DNA of 64,000 nt from Methylococcaceae bacterium UBA6146 (GTDB taxonomy: Bacteria > Pseudomonadota > Gammaproteobacteria > Methylococcales > Methylomonadaceae): positions 69,289 through 133,288 of the forward strand of contig DIUY01000029.1 in assembly GCA_002422395.1 (NCBI GenBank), in the 5' to 3' direction. A program made the translations under genes and the position numbers. The stretch's first letter is position 1; each line of letters begins with the position of its first letter. A model generated the notes under the pieces. It saw only the letters and a list, made by a program, of their open reading frames with translations, was not told the origin of the DNA and did not search any database. Positions 34,361 to 42,603 of the stretch are shown piece after piece.

Positions 34361-34362
34361 GG

Positions 34363-36153
34363 TTATTGGTATTCGCCATACAGTTTTGCATAAAGCCCGT
34401 TCTGGTTGATTAAGGTTTCATGCCGCCCCTGTTCACAGATTTTGCCTTGTTCAAAAACATAAACATGATCCGCTTGTTTAACGGCACTTAAGCGATGGGC
34501 GATAATGATAGTTGTCCGGTCTTTTAAAAACACGCTAAGCGCCTGGTGCAGTTTATACTCAGTTTCGCTATCGAGGGCCGAGGTGGCCTCATCCAAGATC
34601 ACCACTTTAGGGTCCGCAACCACCATCCGGGCAATCGCCATGCGTTGCCGCTGACCGCCGGACAACCGCATCCCCTGCCTGCCAACGATAGTGTCAAGTC
34701 CGTTTGCCAAATCCTGCACCGCGTCTGTCAATTGGGCTATCGCCAGCGCGTCCCATAATGTTTGGTCGGCAGCGGGCTTGCCCAGCGTGAGATTGGCCCG
34801 AATCGTGTCATTAAACAGCACGGGGTGTTGCAGCACGGTCACGACATGCTCCCTGACCACATCCAGCCCAATCTGCTCAATCGCCACGCCATCAAAATAA
34901 ATATGCCCGGCGGCAGTCGGATAAAGCCCTATCAACGTTTGTATCAGGGTTGACTTGCCACCGCCGCTGGCACCAACCAGAGCCACTTTATCACCTGCTT
35001 TGATGTGCAAATTGATGCCATCGAGAATTTGTTCTTCACCATAGCTAAAATGCAAATCTTTGACACGTATGCCGACGGTTTTTTTATCCACAAAAGGATT
35101 TTGCAGATGTGGGTATTGGGGTTCTTGTTTTAACGCATTCAACCGGTTGATACGCGCCAACGCCGCTTTGGCGGCATAAAACGCATATTGGATATTAAGG
35201 ATTTCCTGTACCGGCGCCATCATAAACCAAAGATAGCCGAACACCGCCAGCATCTGCCCGATGCTCAAATCAGAATAAAACACCATCAGCATCGCACAGG
35301 CACGGAACACATCAAAACCGAACAAAAATACCAGAAAGCTTAGCCGGCTTGCCGCATCACTTTTCCAGGCAAACGCAATGGAGTGGGTTTTGACGGCGTG
35401 GGCAGAATCTATTAGGCGTTGGCAATAATGCTGTTCGCGGTTGCTGGCACGGATCTGATGTATTGCTTCGAGCGTTTCGGTCAAGGCTTGCTGGAACACT
35501 TCGTAGGCCGAGTTTTCTTTGGCTTTTAAATCTTTGACCCGTGACCCGACCACGCGGGTAAAATAGATGACGACGGGATTGAGCAATAAAATAAACAAAC
35601 CCAGCTGCCAGTGCATCCATAGCAAAATAACTGCCGTACCAATCACAGTAAGGCCTGCCACCAGTAACTTGCTGATGGTGTTGCCAATAAAATTGTCAAT
35701 CGTGTCAAGATCGGTGACCAGATGCGTCACCACTGTTCCGGTGCCCAAGCTCTCGTATTCAGACATGGAAATGTTTTGCAAATGCCCAAGGAGATTTTTA
35801 CGGAGCCGGAAAACAATATCTTTGGCAATATAAGAAAACTGCCGCAACTGGATAATATTAAAAATAATGGCGATGAGCCTTAGCAGCAAGCTGGCAACCA
35901 GCACGACCGAAATATAAAGTGCAGGATGCCGCCATTCAACAGGCACCACCAGATTGATCGCGGTGGTGACAGTTCCGGGGTTGTTAAGCAGCACCTCATC
36001 AACCAGCAACGGCATTAACAATGGCACCGGCACGCTGGCTACAGTCGCTAAAATGGCAAGCAAATGTGAATAAACCAGCTGTTTTTTGTGTTCCAGGGCT
36101 ATTTTGTAAAGGCTGTTCCAGTTGTAAATAGAAATGGCTTGTTTTGCTTGCAC
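34363..36153 (-). CDS. MsbA/MdlB-type ABC exporter (membrane and ATPase fused)
   Basis: About 596 residues from a GTG at 36153; the frame stays open to a TTG at 36258 and the true start is unsure because neither has a good ribosome site. Six membrane helices (about 30-300) precede the nucleotide-binding domain: Walker A LVGASGGGKSTL, signature LSGGQRQRMAI, Walker B VVILDEATSALD and the H-loop IIAHRL. Half-transporters of this form dimerise and export lipids, peptides or drugs. The substrate is unknown. It overlaps the promoter region of the divergent transglutaminase gene. Confidence 0.88.
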   Translation of the reverse strand: MQAKQAISIYNWNSLYKIALEHKKQLVYSHLLAILATVASVPVPLLMPLLVDEVLLNNPGTVTTAINLVVPVEWRHPALYISVVLVASLLLRLIAIIFNIIQLRQFSYIAKDIVFRLRKNLLGHLQNISMSEYESLGTGTVVTHLVTDLDTIDNFIGNTISKLLVAGLTVIGTAVILLWMHWQLGLFILLLNPVVIYFTRVVGSRVKDLKAKENSAYEVFQQALTETLEAIHQIRASNREQHYCQRLIDSAHAVKTHSIAFAWKSDAASRLSFLVFLFGFDVFRACAMLMVFYSDLSIGQMLAVFGYLWFMMAPVQEILNIQYAFYAAKAALARINRLNALKQEPQYPHLQNPFVDKKTVGIRVKDLHFSYGEEQILDGINLHIKAGDKVALVGASGGGKSTLIQTLIGLYPTAAGHIYFDGVAIEQIGLDVVREHVVTVLQHPVLFNDTIRANLTLGKPAADQTLWDALAIAQLTDAVQDLANGLDTIVGRQGMRLSGGQRQRMAIARMVVADPKVVILDEATSALDSETEYKLHQALSVFLKDRTTIIIAHRLSAVKQADHVYVFEQGKICEQGRHETLINQNGLYAKLYGEYQ

Positions 36154-36340
36154 GGGAATAGGTGGGGATGGGTGTCTCTTAAGCGGTTTATTGTAGCACC
36201 TCAGACTGATATAGTTGCCTAGAAAAGTTTTATCTTTTAGCGGCAATTGCTGATGCAAGAGCTATCGCAGAATTTTAGGCGCCCCTGAAAAATTCAAATT
36301 ATCATCACTGTATAAATTAGCTTAGGTTTCAATTACCCCC

Positions 36341-38332
36341 ATGAATTTTGCCCCTAACAAATCAATACTCACCTTATTATTATCCGCTATTGGATTAATT
36401 GCTTTACCGCATGTTTACAACATCCCAATCAGTATTTTTAGTTTTTTTTACCTGCTACTAAGCTGGCGTTTTATTGGTGTATGGAAGCCGGGCTGGTTGC
36501 CTAACAAATTGCTGGTGTTCCTGCTGATGCTGCTGGGCATTGGCTTGTTATATAGCCAGCACCAAGGCCTATTCGGTCGAGATGCCGGAACCCGTTTGTT
36601 TTTGATAGCGTTAGGGCTTAAGTTAATGGAGATTAAAGGCGAACGGGACTTGTATCTAGTCACTTACCTGGCTTTTATTGTTGCCGCCTCGCAGTTCTTA
36701 TACGAACAAAGCTTGCTGATGGGCGGTTATAGCCTACTGGTTTGCTGCCTGCTGTTAGCGACACTGGTTGGCATTAACAGTCGGCAACCACGTCCTTTTG
36801 CAGCCATGAAAACAGCGGGGGTACTAATCCTCCAAGCGCTGCCAATCGCCATTGCCTTATTTATTTTATTCCCCCGTATCGAGGCGCCACGATGGATGTT
36901 GTTCGAGGACAAAACGCAAGCCCGCTCAGGTTTAAGTGACAGCATGGAACCTGGCTCCATCAGTGAGCTAAGCATGTCTGATGAGCTGGCTTTTCGTGTG
37001 CAATTTGCGGGCAAACTGCCCTCCCCCGCACAACGTTACTGGCGCGGGCCCGTATTGACCCATACTGACGGGAAGCTTTGGACCCAAACTGAAACCAGGA
37101 CGTTCCAACCTTTTATGGACAAACCTAAGTTTAGCGGCACACCTTATCAATACACATTATTGATGGAGCCACAAAATAAAAACTGGGTGTTTGCGCTGGA
37201 TATGCCAGCCGTTTTTTCCGCACCATTAAACCAAAACAGCAATTACCAGCTCGTTTCTTCGGCCAACCCAAATAAGCGTGCGGAATACAAAATAACCTCT
37301 TATCCTAGCTACAACACCGGATTTATTACCCGTACCGAATATAAAGAGACAACCCAGTTACCAGCCCCACCCTCGGCAAAAATCAAGCAACTGGTCATGC
37401 AACTGCATGGTTTTGACAACTCCCCGCAACAATTTATTAGCCAGCTTTTAAATCATTTTCGGCGAGAAGACTTTCATTACACGCTGACCCCGCCGAGGAT
37501 GGAGGATAATCCGATTGAGACTTTTTTGTTTGAAACTCGTTATGGTTTTTGCAGCCATTACGCCACCGCTTTTGTGTATTTGATGCGTGTCGCCCATATT
37601 CCGGCACGGATAGTCACAGGATACCAAGGCGGCGATTACAACAAAGTCGGCAATTTCCTGGAAATTAGACAATACACGGCCCATGCGTGGGCGGAGGTGT
37701 GGCTGGAAAATAAAGGTTGGGTTCGGGTTGACCCAACGGCGGCAATTGCCGCAGAAAGAATTGAGCGGGGTGTCAATGTGGCGGAATTGATGCCAGGCGG
37801 CCTTATCAGTTTTGCGTCCACTGACGAAAATGCGCAAGCCGCTTTCAGTTGGCTAAAACAAGCCGGGCAACTTTGGCGTAATGTTGACTATAACTGGCAG
37901 CGTTGGGTTATCAATTACGATAACAAAAACCAGGCAAAATTTTTGTCATCGCTAGGCATTGCTGACATGAAAACCATGGTTTATTGGATGATTGGGGCTA
38001 TTTCGCTGATAACCGCTGTGCTCAGTACGCTTCTGTTACGTCAAAAAGCAAAAACCAATGACCAGGTTTTGCGGGTTTACCAGCGATTTTGTAAAAAACT
38101 TGCAAAACAAGGATTATCGAAAGGGCTGTCTGAAGGTGCGAACGATTTTGCGCAAAGGGCCAAAACGCAGTTGCCTGAGCAGGCATATGCTATAGCCGAA
38201 ATTACGGATTCTTTTGTAAATCTTCGCTATAGCAGAATGCCGACAGCGGATGACCTAAAGCAATTCAGTAAGCAGGTCAGATCATTTAAAGTCCGGAAAC
38301 ATGCCTTAAAAACGGCTACGCAGACAGGTTAG
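36341..38332 (+). CDS. TgpA-like membrane transglutaminase (DUF3488 + transglutaminase core)
   Basis: 663 residues. Five or six N-terminal membrane helices (~8-180, DUF3488) lead to a periplasmic transglutaminase-like domain (~340-480) with the triad Cys404 (RYGFCSHYATAF), His448 (QYTAHAWAEVW) and Asp464 (GWVRVDPTAA). One more helix lies at ~545-565, then a cytoplasmic DUF4129-like tail. Pseudomonas TgpA is essential and is usually encoded with a MoxR ATPase and a DUF58 protein; neither is next to this gene. Possible TATAAA at 36311-36316 upstream. Confidence 0.9.
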   Translation: MNFAPNKSILTLLLSAIGLIALPHVYNIPISIFSFFYLLLSWRFIGVWKPGWLPNKLLVFLLMLLGIGLLYSQHQGLFGRDAGTRLFLIALGLKLMEIKGERDLYLVTYLAFIVAASQFLYEQSLLMGGYSLLVCCLLLATLVGINSRQPRPFAAMKTAGVLILQALPIAIALFILFPRIEAPRWMLFEDKTQARSGLSDSMEPGSISELSMSDELAFRVQFAGKLPSPAQRYWRGPVLTHTDGKLWTQTETRTFQPFMDKPKFSGTPYQYTLLMEPQNKNWVFALDMPAVFSAPLNQNSNYQLVSSANPNKRAEYKITSYPSYNTGFITRTEYKETTQLPAPPSAKIKQLVMQLHGFDNSPQQFISQLLNHFRREDFHYTLTPPRMEDNPIETFLFETRYGFCSHYATAFVYLMRVAHIPARIVTGYQGGDYNKVGNFLEIRQYTAHAWAEVWLENKGWVRVDPTAAIAAERIERGVNVAELMPGGLISFASTDENAQAAFSWLKQAGQLWRNVDYNWQRWVINYDNKNQAKFLSSLGIADMKTMVYWMIGAISLITAVLSTLLLRQKAKTNDQVLRVYQRFCKKLAKQGLSKGLSEGANDFAQRAKTQLPEQAYAIAEITDSFVNLRYSRMPTADDLKQFSKQVRSFKVRKHALKTATQTG

Positions 38333-38411
38333 CGCTCGACAGATTCTGAACAAAGGCTTTAACGGGGACGTTGACGGCCAACCTATTGACGATGCAAGCG
38401 ACGCCTAGGGA

Positions 38412-40037
38412 TCAATTAGGTTCAGCATAGCGTTTGAAAAGCATGGCTAACATGTCGATTTCATCCGACGTGGGTTTAATCCAGCCTTCCACACCTAAGT
38501 CCGCCAAAACTTGCCGACCTTGGCTATCTTTATTCATGTCTAGCAACACCTCGGCTAATGGGCCACCGAGTTCCGCACAACGGGGCGCAACACTGAATAA
38601 ATGGAAAGCAAAAGCCGTTTCACTTTGATCTATTTGGCGTAACATTTTTCGGGTCAATCCGGATAATCCCTGATAGGTTTCGCTTAACATAAACAGAATG
38701 TCCGCATTACCTTTAAGCAGCATTTGCAACGCCTTAATATCATGGCCAGAAAACAGGTATTCCATGTCCTCCAAAGCGGATTCATTCTGTTCCAGCAAAA
38801 ATCGGCCCAGCAAATAGACAAAGTTGTCCCGCGCCGCAGTCACCACTTTACCGCCTTGAAAATCAACCAAATCCTGGCGCGTGTCTTCTGCACGGACCAG
38901 CAAGGTGACTTCGTCGGTCTGGTCTATCGGCCTCAATATGGGCTGAAAATTGTTTTCTAGAAGCAAGCGCGTGGCTTCAAAAGGTTTGGTGAAAACAATA
39001 TCCATTTGATCGGGGGTGATACGCTGCTCAGTCATTGCGCCATGACTTAATTCCAAATGAATTTCCCGGTCTAAATGCCGTTGCAGATAAGTGTTGAAAA
39101 AATACCAACCATTCATCTGTTGGCTGCTCTGCGCACTTACCCAAAGATTAAGCTTCCCGGTTTTATCGGTGACGGTAGCGCTGGCGTGACGCGTTGATGT
39201 GACTTGGGCATCGGCTAGCACATGAGGGGGTACTAATGGCTTAGCGGTTGGTTCGGCTATTTTTTTCTCCGATACTGGTTGCCGAGGCTGTTCAACTGGG
39301 CTTTTTGATGGTGCGGCGGCGGCCTGACCATCAGCCAAAAAGCGGGTCAGACCGGTCATTTTGAACAATACGCCAATCATGCGGTTGACATTGAAGATAC
39401 GGATAGTTATCTCTTGTTTTTGCCAGTGTTCAAAAAGTTTGAGCAGCTGAGCCAACCCCATTGAATTGACCCGTAGCAGCTGGGCAAAATCCAGTTCTAC
39501 CTGGCACATCGGCGGTAGCACATAGAGCGCTTCCAAGGCAGGAATGGCATCCACATCGACTGCGCCAATGAATGTAAAACGTTGGGACAGTGAGGCGGCA
39601 ACCGGTTTGGGACGGATACATAAAGTTGCCGAATTGACTTCCGATCCAGGATCTATGTTTGTGTCGGCTGTTTGTTGTAGCGTTGACGATGTGGCGGCAA
39701 CCGGTTGCTCTGCAACAGGTGCAGGCGCGTCCGATAAAAAGCGGGTCAAACCCGTCATTTTGAATAGTATGCCAATCATCCGGTTGACATTAGTGATATA
39801 AATGCTGTTGTTGCGGTTTTGCCAAAGCTCAAAAAGTTTGAGCAATTGGGCCAATCCCATTGAGTTAACCCTTTCCACTTGGGCAAAATTTATCTCCACC
39901 GCACAATTAGGCGGCAGTATGTAAAGCGCTTCAAGCACGTCAACCGCATCAACGTCTATAGTACCAATGAAGGCAAAGCGTTGTGACAATTTTTCAGCAC
40001 AGGGTTTGGGGTCAATTTTCAACTTAGCGTTATTCAT
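38412..40037 (-). CDS. Tandem STAS domains fused to PhnD-like binding domain
   Basis: 541 residues from the ATG at 40037, which has GAGG nine bases upstream and overlaps the previous stop by eight bases (ATGAATAA). STAS 1 (~8-105) and STAS 2 (~142-236) are clearly a duplication: each has SQRF-FIG-DVDA, VNSMGLAQLLKLFE and NVNRMIG-LFKMTGLTRFL. Each keeps the serine (Ser59, Ser192) at the position phosphorylated in anti-sigma-factor antagonists. A Pro/Ala linker leads to a PhnD-like periplasmic-binding-protein fold (~296-541, DIVFTKPFEATRLL, LFSGHDIKALQMLLKGNADILF). There is no signal peptide, so the binding domain is cytoplasmic. Predicted role: antagonist of a partner switch that also senses a ligand. 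Confidence 0.75.
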   Translation of the reverse strand: MNNAKLKIDPKPCAEKLSQRFAFIGTIDVDAVDVLEALYILPPNCAVEINFAQVERVNSMGLAQLLKLFELWQNRNNSIYITNVNRMIGILFKMTGLTRFLSDAPAPVAEQPVAATSSTLQQTADTNIDPGSEVNSATLCIRPKPVAASLSQRFTFIGAVDVDAIPALEALYVLPPMCQVELDFAQLLRVNSMGLAQLLKLFEHWQKQEITIRIFNVNRMIGVLFKMTGLTRFLADGQAAAAPSKSPVEQPRQPVSEKKIAEPTAKPLVPPHVLADAQVTSTRHASATVTDKTGKLNLWVSAQSSQQMNGWYFFNTYLQRHLDREIHLELSHGAMTEQRITPDQMDIVFTKPFEATRLLLENNFQPILRPIDQTDEVTLLVRAEDTRQDLVDFQGGKVVTAARDNFVYLLGRFLLEQNESALEDMEYLFSGHDIKALQMLLKGNADILFMLSETYQGLSGLTRKMLRQIDQSETAFAFHLFSVAPRCAELGGPLAEVLLDMNKDSQGRQVLADLGVEGWIKPTSDEIDMLAMLFKRYAEPN

Positions 40038-42126
40038 TGGTAGTGGCCTCGTATACTTCGGTGTGATAGAGGAATTGAAAGCCTTTATCTGCTTCGGGGT
40101 CAAAGTTGTTTTTTAAATCCAAAAATACACAGACTTGTGTTTGCTGGTGGGGTAAAACACGCACTTGCAAATAATCAGAGAGCCGCCACATTAAATAGAG
40201 CCCGCCCCCGCCCACTCCGGATTCCATACCTTGCCCTTGCACATGGCGTGACAAGCGGTTTAAAAACACATTAGGAGTCAATGTCCCCCAGTTATCAGTC
40301 AAGGAAATGCCCAGCAAACCGTCTTGGACAGAAACGTCTAAACGTAACACTTCTCCGTGCCCTAATTCGCGGGAAGTGCCTTTAGCAAATAAGGCACGGC
40401 CTTTGCCATCACGCGGTGCGGCATAAAGCCCATTTTCTATTATTTCATCAAGCAGAAAAACGGCGGTGTCGAGACGTTCGGAAGAAGTGATTGACAACTC
40501 TTTTAGCCAAGCATCCACCTCATCGATGATGAAATACTTGTCTTCGCTGTGGGTAAAGAAAAACTCCCTGCGCTGTTCAGGGTAACGCAGCAACATCGCC
40601 AAGTCATCATTACCTTGGTGCAAATGCTGATTGAGCAAAACGCCCCATCCAAGCTGTTTATTGATTGGATGATCCTGCAAGAGCACCCGCCGGACACCTT
40701 GTGCTGACAAGCTAGGGATCAAATCAGAAAAATTGTTTTCCGCCAAAAATATTAAGTCTTGGCGCTTGATATGCGGTGAAATCGACTCAGGATTGTCACG
40801 GTAAAAAGCTTCAATAACGTGTATTTGCTGTAATATTTCCGCATCCGGTTCTACAACATGGTTTGTTTTAATGCTGACATCATAGGTTTTTTCGGTATGT
40901 TCAACACAAAAAATAGTCACATCATCTTCAAAAGTATGGCGGCCTAAGTGCGCTGTCAAACTTGCCAGCAAGCTGTTGCTGAGCGTCTCAATATCACTGT
41001 CGGCATGGTTGACCAATAGCTCTTCAAGGCGTTCATAACCAAAACATTCCCCCGCCATATTTTCTTCTTCAACAATGCTATCGGTGTAAAGGAATAGGCG
41101 GTCGCCTATATCCATTTCCGTGCTTGCTTGTTCATATTCGGTGTGTTCGTCTTTGCCCAGCGGCAAACCACCCAGCTCCAAGGCATCTAAACGGCCGATC
41201 ATAGCGCGGTAAAGATAAGCAAACTGATGGCCGGCATTGGCGTAGCGTATTTCGCCCGTCTGTGTGTCAAGGCAAATTGCAAACATAGTCATCAGTAAAG
41301 ATTGGTGCGCCGTATTGAAAATGATATTGCTAAGGCGCGAGAGAATCTTATGGGGCTCCCTTTCTTTTTCAGCTTCGAGAAAGTTAACCCCAGCTTTAGC
41401 GGCGCAGACAATAGTCCCTGCGGCAATACCATGCCCGCTCACGTCGCCTACCAGCAGCACCATCCAACGACCATCTATGGCATAGTAATCATAAAAGTCA
41501 CCGCCCACTTCGCTAGAGGTTATCATCGTTGACAAACCGCTCAAGCCCGGCAACTCAACACGGGCAGGCCGTAGCAAATTCTGTTGCAACGTGGCGGCAT
41601 TGGCCACTTCATCGTTGAGCCGGGTGCTTAGCCGTTGCATTGTTTCAATAAGGTTGCCTTGTGATTCAGACATTTTAAGCATCATGTCGGCGACTTTCAC
41701 CACTCCCATGATGCCACTTTTACCAATGACCGGTAGCGCTTCGTACTTGATGCCCGGATCGCGGTTTAAAAAATCAACCATGATCTGGTCAATCCGATCT
41801 TCTGCGTCAGCAATTAATGGTGCAATAAAAATATCGGCGTTGCTTTCCAATAGCGTATATAAATCTTTACGCGCGTATAGCTCACGGGCAAAAGCACGCG
41901 TCATTAGGTTAAGGTAGTTACGGCGGGAAATGATGCCGAAATATTTATTGTCATCATCCATGACCGGCAAGGCTGATAAATTGGCATTGCTTTGAAATAA
42001 TTCAAGAACTTCCAGAATAGGGCTGCTTAACGAGACGGGTTTTACTGCTTGGGTCAGTTCGCGCACACAGGGGGCGGAAAATTCCAAAGAACCGATAGAA
42101 CGGGGGAGTATTGGGTTATCAATCAT
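40030..42126 (-). CDS. CBS-SpoIIE phosphatase-HATPase signalling protein
   Basis: 698 residues, soluble. Two CBS motifs (~28-80 and 96-152) are followed by a helical linker, then a PP2C/SpoIIE phosphatase domain (~185-410) with metal-site acids in GGDFYDYY (208-215), GDVSGHG (227-233), YTDSIVEEE (347-355) and FEDDVTIF (399-406). An unassigned stretch (~411-540) leads to a GHKL ATPase domain: N-box LLDEIIENGLYAA (558-570), DNWG (611-614) and the G-box GVGGGGLYL. This puts an RsbU-type phosphatase and an RsbW-type kinase in one chain, with CBS domains likely sensing adenine nucleotides. AGGT lies six bases before the ATG. Coupled to the STAS gene downstream. Confidence 0.8.
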   Translation of the reverse strand: MIDNPILPRSIGSLEFSAPCVRELTQAVKPVSLSSPILEVLELFQSNANLSALPVMDDDNKYFGIISRRNYLNLMTRAFARELYARKDLYTLLESNADIFIAPLIADAEDRIDQIMVDFLNRDPGIKYEALPVIGKSGIMGVVKVADMMLKMSESQGNLIETMQRLSTRLNDEVANAATLQQNLLRPARVELPGLSGLSTMITSSEVGGDFYDYYAIDGRWMVLLVGDVSGHGIAAGTIVCAAKAGVNFLEAEKEREPHKILSRLSNIIFNTAHQSLLMTMFAICLDTQTGEIRYANAGHQFAYLYRAMIGRLDALELGGLPLGKDEHTEYEQASTEMDIGDRLFLYTDSIVEEENMAGECFGYERLEELLVNHADSDIETLSNSLLASLTAHLGRHTFEDDVTIFCVEHTEKTYDVSIKTNHVVEPDAEILQQIHVIEAFYRDNPESISPHIKRQDLIFLAENNFSDLIPSLSAQGVRRVLLQDHPINKQLGWGVLLNQHLHQGNDDLAMLLRYPEQRREFFFTHSEDKYFIIDEVDAWLKELSITSSERLDTAVFLLDEIIENGLYAAPRDGKGRALFAKGTSRELGHGEVLRLDVSVQDGLLGISLTDNWGTLTPNVFLNRLSRHVQGQGMESGVGGGGLYLMWRLSDYLQVRVLPHQQTQVCVFLDLKNNFDPEADKGFQFLYHTEVYEATTNE

Positions 42127-42376
42127 AAATGACCTGAAAAATGAACTGCTTAAAAAGCCGGGAATCGGCTTGATACCTTAATGTATGGTAAGTTAAAAAA
42201 ATGACAGATTAATTACAACCCTTATGGTGCTAAAGGTTATTGACCTATAGATAGGTTTAGATGCCTGCCCAAAATCAGGTAATGAATTAGGGTGTGTTTG
42301 TTGATATGCCCTCACTTTTTCAAACATAACGTTCGAGCCATATCCCTCTTCCCAATTTCATAGCCGCTTAGTTGGC

Positions 42377-42406
42377 TTACTAATCAAAAATAAACTAGGC
42401 TATAAT
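42377..42406 (+). promoter_or_regulatory. Probable promoter of RTX gene
   Basis: A consensus TATAAT at 42401-42406 with TTACTA at 42377-42382 and an 18-bp spacer. Transcription would start ~190 bp before the RTX ATG, putting the palindromic repeat inside the leader RNA. Confidence 0.45.
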
Positions 42407-42478
42407 AAAAAAGGTGGGCAGGCCTGCTGGTATGCAACATAAATGTCCGGCCCTACAAAAATCAGCAGTTAACTTTTC

Positions 42479-42570
42479 GGTGGTGGTCAAAATGGTAATG
42501 ATATTTTGGAATCAAAAAACATGTTTTTTGATTCCGCTGTCACTTAAGCATTTGAATGTTTACCACCACC
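42479..42570. mobile_element. MITE-like palindromic repeat, copy 4, in RTX leader
   Basis: 92 bp from GGTGGTGGTCAAAATGG to GTTTACCACCACC, so the ends are inverted repeats. The centre is a perfect 28-bp palindrome starting GGAATCAAAAAACATG. The flank ACTTTTC appears at 42472-42478 and 42571-42577, a 7-bp target duplication. It ends 33 bp before the RTX start codon. Confidence 0.85.
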
Positions 42571-42603
42571 ACTTTTCAATGTTAAGCACACAAGGCAAAA
42601 ACA

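Larger units (their letters stand above)
42127..42603. other. Divergent intergenic region: signalling operon / RTX gene
   Basis: 477 bp between two divergent starts. It holds a small stem AAGCCGGGAATCGGCTT at 42151-42167 near the minus-strand gene, a likely RTX promoter (-10 at 42401), the palindrome GCAGGCCTGC at 42418-42427, and a MITE-like repeat at 42479-42570. I see no gene here. Confidence 0.6.

Noticed and set aside
36154..36258. TTG start for the ABC exporter
   Set aside because: No ribosome site and residues unlike exporters. The GTG at 36153 is preferred but not certain.
42296..42345. Possible insertion-sequence end (GGGTGTGTTTGTTGATATG)
   Set aside because: Only one end-like string, with no matching inverted partner or transposase nearby.
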